60,196 nucleotides of DNA from Paraburkholderia piptadeniae (GTDB lineage: Bacteria; Pseudomonadota; Gammaproteobacteria; Burkholderiales; Burkholderiaceae). The notes beneath the pieces are model-generated. The model ran no database searches and was not told the origin of the DNA. It saw nothing but the letters and a program-made list of their open reading frames with translations. The position numbers and the translations under genes were made by a program. The stretch is taken from the NCBI RefSeq assembly GCF_900007165.1, contig NZ_CYGY02000060.1, forward strand, positions 1 through 60,196, given 5' to 3'. Below are positions 44,877 through 52,201 of the stretch, piece after piece (positions within the stretch are counted from its first letter, which is position 1; the number at the start of each line of letters is the position of its first letter).

Positions 44877-45890
44877 TTACTTCGCCTCCACGAACTCGTC
44901 CGTGTAGGTTTTGGTGAGATCGATGTGCTTGCCCTTCACAGAGGGACTGAATGCGGAGAGCACCTTCAGCACGGTTTGCGGACCGTCCGCCGGCATCTTG
45001 CCGTCCGCGGTGAACATCGGCATCGACGCCCGCAGAGCGTTGACATACAGCGTCCTGTCTTTCTGATAGTCCGTCGGCATCTTCGCAGCGACTTCTTCCG
45101 CGCTGTGCGTGTGGATAAACTGCATGGTCTTCACGAAGGCATGCGCAAGCTTCGCTGCCTGCGCCTTGTGCGTGTCCGCCCAGGCGGATTGCACATACAG
45201 GCTCGCCGCCGGATACGTGCCGCCCAGCGCTGCCTTCGTCCCCGCCAGCGTACGCATATCGACGAGCACCTTCGCGTCGCCGGCCTTCTCGAGTGCCGAG
45301 ATGGTGGGCTCGGTCGTCATCCCGGTATCGATACGGCCTTGCCTGATGGCTGCAATGAAGCTCGCATCTGCACCGACCGGGAGCATCGTGAACTGGTCGG
45401 CGTGCACACCGTTACGCTCGGCGAGGTATTGCGTCAGAAAGCTGGTCGAGGAACCCAGACCTGTCACGCCAAGCGTCTTGCCTTTCACATCGGCCATACT
45501 CTTGATGCTGTCGGCGGCCTTCGTGGCGACCACTTCCGCTTCCCCCGGCACCTGCCCGAAGACCACGATAGCCTTGACTTGCTTGCCTTTGCTTTGCAGG
45601 TCGATCGTGTGATCGTAGAAGCCGACGACCGCCTGAACCGCGCCAGCCAGCAACTCGTTTTCCGCGTCGACGCCGGCGGGTTGCGAGAGGATTTCGACGT
45701 CGAGCCCTTCGTCCTTGAAATAGCCGAGCTGTTCGGTCAGTTTCGCGGGGAGATAGATGATCTTCGTCGCGCCGCCCACCATGATGCTGAGTTTGCCGTC
45801 GTCTCCTGCATAGGCATGTTGAGCGAGGCCGACGGATAGCACTGATGCGCATAGCGCGATCTGCCTCAGCTTGCGGAAGGTGTGACGCAT
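44877..45890 (-). CDS. Second NitT/TauT-type ABC importer, binding protein
   Basis: 337 residues from ATG 45890 with AAAGGAGA upstream. Signal peptide ends HAYAGDDG. It shares with the protein at 22709 IYLPAKLTEQLGYFKDEGLDVE, PAGVDAENELLAGAVQ, GKTLGVTGLGSSTSFLTQYL and GMTTEPTIS. Since ligand-contacting regions such as VVGFYDHTID are also kept, the two importers may bind the same or related ligands. It heads the operon with ATPase, permease and probably the porin and chemoreceptor. Confidence 0.92.
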   Translation of the reverse strand: MRHTFRKLRQIALCASVLSVGLAQHAYAGDDGKLSIMVGGATKIIYLPAKLTEQLGYFKDEGLDVEILSQPAGVDAENELLAGAVQAVVGFYDHTIDLQSKGKQVKAIVVFGQVPGEAEVVATKAADSIKSMADVKGKTLGVTGLGSSTSFLTQYLAERNGVHADQFTMLPVGADASFIAAIRQGRIDTGMTTEPTISALEKAGDAKVLVDMRTLAGTKAALGGTYPAASLYVQSAWADTHKAQAAKLAHAFVKTMQFIHTHSAEEVAAKMPTDYQKDRTLYVNALRASMPMFTADGKMPADGPQTVLKVLSAFSPSVKGKHIDLTKTYTDEFVEAK

Positions 45891-46399
45891 CGTGGAGTCT
45901 CCTTTGTTGGCGGCAGCGCACATGGCTACCTCTGTATCGGTGCGGCATCTTAGGTGGATGAAACCTTCCTCCCGCTTTCACGCCCGAAACAAAAAGGTTA
46001 GTGCTTTCCCTATGGATCCACAGGAGCCCGAGATTTCCATATGTCGTCCTTAGAAGAATCTCGATGGCAAATCGCGAAGCTCACCCAGTCCTATATGCAT
46101 TTGTTCAAGGCATGGACTGAATTTGGCTTGACAGTGTTGCCCATTGAGGCGAGGGCCAGCAGCATGACAAGTACTGACACGCTCTCTCGACAGCATCCAT
46201 CGAGGAATGCCTGTAAGAGTTTGATTGCACGCGGATTTGCTGCAATGCGCTAGGAAACGACATGGCCCGCGAACCGGCCGGCCCGGTTGAAAATGAACGA
46301 GCGTTCGAGTCGGTAAACGGAAAACCTCATGACGATCCGATCCTTCAACTGCGCGACACCGAAGTCCTGTACCAAGGGACGCCGCGTCCGATGCTTGAT
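45891..46399. other. Intergenic stretch, start of decayed region
   Basis: About 500 bases upstream of the second importer. A plus-strand frame at 46041 (starts MSSLEESRWQIAKLTQ, about 70 residues) has no ribosome-binding site or recognisable family. I see no clear gene. Confidence 0.45.
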
Positions 46400-46796
46400 G
46401 CGGGCCTCCGGGTGCTGATTCAGTGCGCGCTGAAGCGAAAACCACCCACAACCCTCCGCATGACGTTGACGGTTGCGGCAAACTATTGACGGACGCTGGG
46501 ACATACTCCAGGCGGCCCAGCAGCTTCTCGAACAGACTGTGGCCGATAGGCGATCCGCGCTGGTCGACGAAGCCAGCCTCGCGCAGCATCTCGCATTCGC
46601 TTACGCGCCGGAACCGGATCTCTTCACCCGTACCGGCGGTGAACAGCGCATCAGAAACTTTCTGCTGTGGCGCCTCGCGTACACTGAACTGTACTTCACC
46701 AACACCTTTTGGCCGGACTTCGACGACGCGGCACTCGAGGCCGATCTGGCATCGTACCGGACGCGCGAGCGTCGCTTTGGCCGCGCGACTGCGTGA
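46400..46796 (+). pseudogene. Broken uppS-like gene (undecaprenyl diphosphate synthase)
   Basis: The first frame ends ...LRMTLTVAANY then a stop; after a one-base frame change the next frame continues GRWDILQAAQQLLEQ, YAPEPDLFTRTGGEQRIRNF and LLWRLAYTELYFTNTFWPDF to RERRFGRATA. These are the C-terminal landmarks of isoprenyl (undecaprenyl diphosphate) synthases: VAANYGGRWDI, PDLFIRTGGEQRISNFLLWQ, and the terminal RERRFG. The N-terminal catalytic half with its DGNGRW motif is absent, so this is a truncated, frameshifted copy. Confidence 0.75.
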
Positions 46797-46948
46797 CGCA
46801 TGCGCGAAGCCTGGGTGGTCGCAATCGGACGGCTGGTGCTGGGGCTGCCTCCCGGGCGACGCTAGGCTGAGCGATCGCCGACGGTTGCCTTGTATGGACA
46901 TCGCGGCTTCGGAGACGCTTGGACGCCCGGACAGGACGGGAGTGGATC

Positions 46949-47273
46949 ATGACGAAGAGGAGTTTCTTGCAAAGCGCCGGCGATGCACTGGCGGGTGTAG
47001 CCACCACCTGGCGAGCCCAGCGCAACTTTCGCATCCAGGCAGGATTCGCCACCGCTTGTGCTTTGGGCGCTGTGCCTGGCGATGGCCATGCTGGTCCTGG
47101 CGGCCGAACTGTTCAATACGGCCCTCGAAAGGCTGGCCGATCACCTGTATCCCGAACATCATCCTGCAATCGGTGTAGCCAAAGACTGTGCTGCGGGCGC
47201 TGTGCTGCTCGTCTGCGCAGGCGCCGGTCTCGTCGGATTGCTCACGGTGATTGACGTTGTTGCAAATCGGTAG
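46949..47273 (+). pseudogene. Broken diacylglycerol-kinase-like gene (DgkA family)
   Basis: The first frame reads TKRSFLQSAGDALAGVATTWRAQRNFRIQAGFATA, written here in pieces: KRSFLQSAGDALAGVATTW, RAQRNFRIQAGF. A frame change and small deletion near 47050 then give LWALCLAMAMLVLAAELFNT, ALERLADHLYPEHHPAIGVA and KDCAAGAVLLV. The E...NTA.E and AKD.AAGAV motifs are those of DgkA-type diacylglycerol/undecaprenol kinases. The two halves are in different frames and roughly 12-15 residues are missing between them, so the gene is inactive. Confidence 0.72.
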
Positions 47274-47520
47274 CGCTTGACCACAGTCCCGTCCATAGCG
47301 TCGGCAGTTTTTCAAAAATCACTGTGACAACACCCGCCGCATTCACGTCGGGCGCAACGTGCTCACGACGAACCACGACGTGATTTTGACCTCCCGCGCT
47401 CGTGCCCTGCGACATCGCAAGAGGGCCGTCAACGTGCTGCGGAAGCCTCAGGACCTCGCCCGAGCGCTTCCGCTAGCACTACGAACGTGACGCTGCAGCG
47501 CAGTCCGGATCAGGCACAGA

Positions 47521-47781
47521 CTACAGAGTTTTTGACGCCTGTTCCTTTGCAAGAAGCCGCTGTGCCTGAAGGTCACCACGATTCGCTTCCTGCGCGGTTT
47601 GAACCGACGTCTCGGCAGCTTCAAGTAATGCCGCACGCGCCGCGCTGCTGATACTGACCGTATACGCGGCCGGGGAAGACGTCGACGTCGTCTTACTGGT
47701 TGAGGGTGTACCCCCTGCGGACTGTGACGGAGGTGTGGCGACAGACTGGGTCAAGTTCTGGCCGACTGCCTGGATTGACAT
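47521..47781 (-). CDS. Small Burkholderiales protein of unknown function (86 aa)
   Basis: Start at 47781 (MSIQAVGQNLTQ) with GGAGAG seven bases upstream. The first 40 residues are serine/threonine/proline-rich and disordered; then AYTVSISSAARAALLEA and QTAQEANRGDLQAQRLLAKE. The VSIS..A..A pattern resembles short motility-associated proteins common in Burkholderia, but I cannot name a function. No signal peptide or membrane helix. A paired TTAA box lies about 100 bases upstream, linking it to other units in this window. Confidence 0.65.
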   Translation of the reverse strand: MSIQAVGQNLTQSVATPPSQSAGGTPSTSKTTSTSSPAAYTVSISSAARAALLEAAETSVQTAQEANRGDLQAQRLLAKEQASKTL

Positions 47782-47877
47782 GGTTCTCTCCAAAAGTTAC
47801 GCCGTATTTCGGCAGCAGGTCTATCGGCAGAGTAACCGGATCACTTGAGAACTATATTTTTCGGAAATCTCTACCCG

Positions 47878-47894
47878 GTTAAGGCAACCTTAAT
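47878..47894. promoter_or_regulatory. TTAA-N7-TTAA box before the 86-residue gene
   Basis: GTTAAGGCAACCTTAAT: TTAA cores at 47879-47882 and 47890-47893, exactly 11 bases apart. It is also a perfect inverted repeat (TTAAGG-CAA-CCTTAA). It lies 98-113 bases upstream of the minus-strand start at 47781. Confidence 0.4.
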
Positions 47895-48359
47895 GTTTGA
47901 CAGGTTCTCGCCTGAATAACTGACCATTCGACTTGCGGATGCACGCTCACACCACCTTACACACATCGAATGTTTATTGCACACCCATAGCGCGGCCGTC
48001 GGGCGCCGCGCATCGGCGAACAGCTTCAGCTACCCGTCAATGGCAATGTGGTGGATACACGCGCGGCTAGCGTATTTGAACTCCAATGACGTTGTTTCAC
48101 CCGATGCGCGCGCAGCGGACGTGCCGCTGTCAGGCACCCGCGCACCGTGCTCAACGAGGTGCACCATTCGACCTTCTTCACGTCTGCCGATCAGTCATTT
48201 AACGATTGTGCTGTGTCAATCAGACCACGCATCAAACGCGCACGCAACGTAAGCATTCGATAAGGTTCCCGCCGTCATAGTGTGGCGCAACAGAACAAAC
48301 TTCGGACCGGACACATTTGAACGTTTGAATCAGCGTCTTTGAACAAAGGAGTGGGGAGA
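47895..48359. other. Intergenic stretch
   Basis: About 460 bases between the 86-residue gene and the divergent membrane-protein gene. No credible gene, RNA or repeat seen. Confidence 0.5.
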
Positions 48360-49124
48360 ATGCCCGACGCACACGTCACACCAATGCAAAACAAGGTTCC
48401 CGAAGTCACGGCCGCATTCTGGACGATCAAGATCCTGTCCACGACGGTCGGTGAAACAGGTGCCGACTATCTTGCCGTCCATGTAGGGTTCGGCACCACC
48501 ATCACGATTGCCATCACGTTGTCGCTGCTTGCGGCTTCGCTGATCACGCAATTGAGCAAACGTACTTACGTGCCGTGGATTTATTGGCTCACTGTGGTGC
48601 TCGTGAGTGTCGTGGGCACTCAATTGACCGATGTGTTGAGCGACGGGCTCGGTGTCAGCCTATACATCAGTACCGCGGTCTTTACCCTTCTGCTCTGCGG
48701 CGTCTTCGCTACCTGGTATCGGAAAGAACGAACGCTCTCCATTAACACGATCGTGACACGCAGGCGCGAGCTGTTCTACTGGATCGCGATTCTCGTCACG
48801 TTTGCACTGGGTACGGCAGCCGGCGATCTCGCTACGGAAGCCATCGGCCTCGGTTTTAGCCTCGGCGTCGTTGTGTTCGGCATCCTGCTCCTGCTCATGG
48901 GCTGCGCAGCATATCTCGGCGCGAACCATGTACTGATCTTCTGGCTTGCCTACATTCTGACGCGGCCGTTCGGCGCATCGCTCGGCGATCTGCTCTCGCA
49001 AGCGAGAGATTATGGCGGGCTGGGCATGGGCACCGTCATGACCAGCGTGGTGTTCCTCGCCGTCATTGTCGTGCTCGTGGGCATCTACGCTTCGGCCAGA
49101 ACGCGCCAGGGTCAGGCCACGTAG
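48360..49124 (+). CDS. COG4705-type membrane protein with fourfold internal repeat
   Basis: 254 residues from ATG 48360 (AAGGAGTGGGGAGA upstream); a TTG at 48339 is unlikely. Eight or so membrane helices are arranged as four repeats, each with a GxxxxD/E-type motif in or at a helix: TTVGETGADYLAV, VVGTQLTDVLSDGLG, ALGTAAGDLATEAIGLG and PFGASLGDLLSQ. This matches the uncharacterised COG4705 membrane-anchored family (begins KVPEVTAAFWTIKIL). Intramembrane acidic residues in each repeat suggest cation binding or transport, which is inference. Followed 69 bases later by a small secreted protein gene. Confidence 0.83.
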   Translation: MPDAHVTPMQNKVPEVTAAFWTIKILSTTVGETGADYLAVHVGFGTTITIAITLSLLAASLITQLSKRTYVPWIYWLTVVLVSVVGTQLTDVLSDGLGVSLYISTAVFTLLLCGVFATWYRKERTLSINTIVTRRRELFYWIAILVTFALGTAAGDLATEAIGLGFSLGVVVFGILLLLMGCAAYLGANHVLIFWLAYILTRPFGASLGDLLSQARDYGGLGMGTVMTSVVFLAVIVVLVGIYASARTRQGQAT

Positions 49125-49193
49125 CACACATCGGGTTTCAGTTCACGCCGCCAGACTGGCGAAGCTATTGCATCTTCAAACGGAGGATCGGTT

Positions 49194-49625
49194 ATGAACC
49201 GACGCATGGTAGTTCCTGTACTCGCAGTTGCCGCTTTCGCAACCTGTACGATGGAAGGTTCGCATATCGCTTCAATGTCGCAACGCCTCTCTGCGCTGTC
49301 GCCGATCTCGGTGGCACATGCCGCTACTGCACCATCGAAGCTCGGAGATCTGTCGAAGTTCAGAACCATCGCGACCGACACGTCGAAGCTCGTCGACGCG
49401 GATGATCTGGCCGGCGCGAAAAAGCGGATCAAGGATCTCGAAACATCGTGGGATGATGCCGAGCCTTCGCTCAAACCGCGCGCCGCCGCCGACTGGCACA
49501 AGCTCGACAAGGCCATCGACAACGCGCTCGAAGCGCTGCGCGAGAAATCGCCGGAACAGGCCAGGTGCAAGGTAGCTCTCGCCGATCTGATCACGATGAT
49601 GGATCAGATGAGTGGGAAAGGTTGA
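49194..49625 (+). CDS. Small secreted helical protein of unknown function
   Basis: 143 residues with GGAGG six to ten bases before the ATG. A long N-terminal region ends SVAHAATAP, a likely signal-peptide cleavage site. The mature part is helical and charged: LSKFRTIATDTSKLVDADDLAGAKK, split here as LSKFRTIATDTSKLVDADD and LAGAKKRIKDLETSWDD, then helices with ALREKSPEQARCK. It probably forms a small periplasmic helical bundle and is co-transcribed with the COG4705 gene. No known function. Confidence 0.75.
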   Translation: MNRRMVVPVLAVAAFATCTMEGSHIASMSQRLSALSPISVAHAATAPSKLGDLSKFRTIATDTSKLVDADDLAGAKKRIKDLETSWDDAEPSLKPRAAADWHKLDKAIDNALEALREKSPEQARCKVALADLITMMDQMSGKG

Positions 49626-49694
49626 GCACGCTTCAATACGAAAGGTGAAACGCGCTTTCGTCGCAGGATGCGAGCGCGTTTTCATCAAGGGTCC

Positions 49695-49990
49695 GGTTCG
49701 CACCGGGAAGTTGGTCTCCAACTCATAGGTCGTGACAGAAAGTTCGCAAATATCGCTTTCGCGATCTCCTCCTCCATCAACACATCGCTGCGGCTGCCCA
49801 AACAGTGCTGTCGATTGCCGTAGATTTTCCAGCCATCGATAGCTTTCCTTCTCCTCGATCGATACGCGAACCTGATTGCTGCGAGTCCCAATGCGATGCC
49901 CTGCGTCGTGACAGCGAGACTCGAATGCATCAGGATGCCGCATACTGTATGGATCGGAGTGGTGAAGCATAGATGCCGGTGAAAGGCATC
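49695..49990 (-). mobile_element. IS4-family (Tn5-like) transposase remnant
   Basis: Two minus-strand frames join into part of an IS4-type transposase: HTVCGILMHSSLAVTTQG and IALGLAAIRFAYR in one frame, then, after a shift near 49870, VSIEEKESYRWLENLRQST, DRESDICEL and NFPVRT in another. In IS4 transposases these surround a catalytic aspartate and the EKES..WL block. About 100 codons remain; the ends and the C-terminal glutamate region are missing, so it is inactive. No terminal inverted repeats seen. Confidence 0.7.
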
Positions 49991-50066
49991 CATCGCTCCT
50001 TCTGACGAAGAACGCCGCACGTGGGTGGCCGCTGAAACAGCTCGCATGGTGACAGGATGGCGACAG

Positions 50067-51410
50067 TTACCCGGTCCGCAACCCGGAGAGCGTGACGCGC
50101 AGACCTGGACGGTCGTCGTTGTTGTCGAAAGCAAGCGTCGCGAGATGACGCTGAGCGATTTTCTGCGCGATGGCGAGACCCAGGCCGCTGCCATGTTCCT
50201 TGTGGCCCGTGCTGCGATAGAACCGGTCAAAAACGCGCTCGCGGTCCCCCGCCGGAATGCCGGGGCCGCTATCCGATACGCTCATGCTGACCTCATTACC
50301 GCTACGCGTCAGGATCACATCCACCTTCCCGCCCTGCGGGGTGTAACGGATCGCATTGTCGATCAGATTATTGAGCAGCACTTCGAGTCCCTGCGACTCG
50401 GCGCGCACCATGTAGGCATCGTCGGCTTTCGTCGATGAGCCGTTGCATTCAAGCCCCAGGTCGATCTGCTTGGCCTCGGCGAGCAGCGAAAAGTCACCCA
50501 CCGCACGCTCGCACAATCTGCGCAGACTCACGGCTTCGAATTTCGCGCTGCGTTGCGCATCTTCACGTGCCAACGTCAGCAACTGGTGTACGAGGTGGAT
50601 TAACCGGTTCAGGCGCCCTTCAATGCGCGCGAACGTCGGCTTGCTGCCGACCAGCGAACCATCGCGCTCGGCGGCCTGCAATTGCAGCTTCAGCGCAGCC
50701 AGCGGCGAGCGCAATTCATGCGCGGCATCCGCGACAAACGTGCGTTGCATTTCGGAAGCAATGTTCAACCGATGCAGCAGATCATTGAGTGCCTCGACGA
50801 GCGGTTTCATTTCGACGGGCATGCGGCCATCGAGCCGCAGCGGTTCAAGCGAATCCAGTGAGCGTGTCGACAATGCGCGGGAAATGCTGCCAAGCGGCGC
50901 GAGTCCCCGGCCGACCACCCAAAGCACGATCAGAATGATCGCGGGAAAGAACAGACCGAGTGGCCACAGCGTACGCAATGCCAGCCGCAAGGCCAGATCT
51001 TCGCGCACGGACACAGGCTGAGCGACCTGTACGAAACGATCGCCCTCCTGAACACCCAGCACGCGCCAGTGATATTCATCCCGTTCAATCGTGCGAATGC
51101 CTTCGGGAAAGCGCGCAAGATCGATACCGCCCAGCGATTTATAAACGCCCCTGCCAGCCTGATCCCAGATCTCGATAAGAATACGATCGTCCGACAGACC
51201 TTCGAAATCCGGCGTGCGCCGCGTGAGCGTATCGACGCGGCTGATATTCGCGGGCACAGAAAGCGCCACCGTACGCAATTCGTAGTCGAACAGCTCGCTT
51301 GCCTCTTCGCGTGCCGTATGAAAGATGCCGAAACCCGCGATCGACGCTGCCATGGCAAGGCCGGCGATCAACCAGCCGAGCAGCCAGCGCCGGATCGACG
51401 TCATTCGCAC
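50067..51410 (-). CDS. Sensor histidine kinase, QseC/PmrB-like
   Basis: 447 residues. Two membrane helices (about 9-30 and 147-167) flank a periplasmic sensor domain. After a HAMP-like linker comes phosphoacceptor His231 in VADAAHELRSPLAALKLQL; the AAHELRSP form is typical of QseC/PmrB. ATPase motifs are LNNLIDNAIRYTPQGG, SDSGPGIP and GSGLGLAI. It overlaps its regulator by ten bases. The system is divergent from the second RND operon, which it probably controls. Confidence 0.93.
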   Translation of the reverse strand: MRMTSIRRWLLGWLIAGLAMAASIAGFGIFHTAREEASELFDYELRTVALSVPANISRVDTLTRRTPDFEGLSDDRILIEIWDQAGRGVYKSLGGIDLARFPEGIRTIERDEYHWRVLGVQEGDRFVQVAQPVSVREDLALRLALRTLWPLGLFFPAIILIVLWVVGRGLAPLGSISRALSTRSLDSLEPLRLDGRMPVEMKPLVEALNDLLHRLNIASEMQRTFVADAAHELRSPLAALKLQLQAAERDGSLVGSKPTFARIEGRLNRLIHLVHQLLTLAREDAQRSAKFEAVSLRRLCERAVGDFSLLAEAKQIDLGLECNGSSTKADDAYMVRAESQGLEVLLNNLIDNAIRYTPQGGKVDVILTRSGNEVSMSVSDSGPGIPAGDRERVFDRFYRSTGHKEHGSGLGLAIAQKIAQRHLATLAFDNNDDRPGLRVTLSGLRTG

Positions 51411-52063
51411 CTCTTCAGGCGATATCCCACGCCGCGCACCGTCACGATCTGCTCTGCCCCGATCTTGCGACGCAGGCTATGCACGTGGACTTCGATCGTA
51501 TTGCTGCCGACTTCCTCGCCCCAGCCATACAGTTTCTCTTCGAGTTCCGAGCGCGTATACACACGCGTCGGTCCTTCGATCAACGCTTGCAGCAGGCTGA
51601 ATTCGCGCGGCACGAGAGCAAGCGCGTCGCCTTTCAACGTCGCTTCATGTGTGGCGGGATTCAATGTCAGATCGCCGTGCGAATAGACGGGACTGGTTTG
51701 CCCCGTGCGTCGACGCAGCAATGCACGCACACGCGCAGCGAGTTCGTCAAGATCGAAAGGCTTGACGAGGTAGTCGTCCGCGCCCGCATCGAGTCCGCCG
51801 ATCCGGCTTTCAACGGCATCGCGCGCCGTGAGAATGATCACAGGCGCATTGCCACCTCGCCGGCGATAACGGTTGAGTACATCGATGCCATCCGCTTCCG
51901 GCAAGCCGAGGTCGAGCAGAACCAGATCGTAAATGTCGTGGTCCAGCGACAGTTCGGCCTCGCGTCCGTCGTGCGCCCAATCGATCGCATAGCCCGCGCG
52001 CCGCATCGTATCCACAACGGGCTCGCCAATCATCTCGTCATCTTCCACCAGCAGCAAACGCAT
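51401..52063 (-). CDS. Response regulator, QseB/PmrA-like
   Basis: 220 residues. Receiver with Asp51 in LVLLDLGLPEADG and VKPFD; output domain with YGWGEEVGSNTIEVHVHSLR, characteristic of the QseB/PmrA group, and VTVRGVGYRL. QseB/PmrA proteins bind pairs of CTTAAG-like half-sites with 11-base periodicity; three such half-sites lie 44-71 bases upstream of its own start, in the region shared with the RND operon. Confidence 0.94.
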   Translation of the reverse strand: MRLLLVEDDEMIGEPVVDTMRRAGYAIDWAHDGREAELSLDHDIYDLVLLDLGLPEADGIDVLNRYRRRGGNAPVIILTARDAVESRIGGLDAGADDYLVKPFDLDELAARVRALLRRRTGQTSPVYSHGDLTLNPATHEATLKGDALALVPREFSLLQALIEGPTRVYTRSELEEKLYGWGEEVGSNTIEVHVHSLRRKIGAEQIVTVRGVGYRLKRCE

Positions 52064-52106
52064 GGCGCCATTTCTCCTGAATAGCCTACATTGTCGGCAC
52101 CTTTAG

Positions 52107-52134
52107 CTTAACGCGCCCTTAAGGGTCTCTTAAG
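52107..52134. promoter_or_regulatory. Triple CTTAA(G/C) direct repeat, PmrA/QseB-type operator
   Basis: CTTAAC (52107-52112), CTTAAG (52118-52123) and CTTAAG (52129-52134), each 11 bases apart with five-base spacers. The last two match the PmrA box (YTTAAK-N5-YTTAAK) exactly. It sits between the QseB-like regulator and the RND operon, 68-95 bases before the latter. Confidence 0.7.
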
Positions 52135-52201
52135 CGCGTGCTGCCGACAATCCGCCCGTTACTCGACGCAATCTTCATTCGAGCGGGCCCCGCTCAGGAG
52201 T

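Noticed and set aside
43069..44907. A 612-codon plus-strand frame across the second ABC importer
   Set aside because: It is a shadow of the permease and ATPase genes, with H/R/E-rich low-complexity content.
46041..46253. A 70-codon plus-strand frame at the edge of the decayed region
   Set aside because: No ribosome-binding site, no recognisable family and no neighbours on the strand; left as non-coding.
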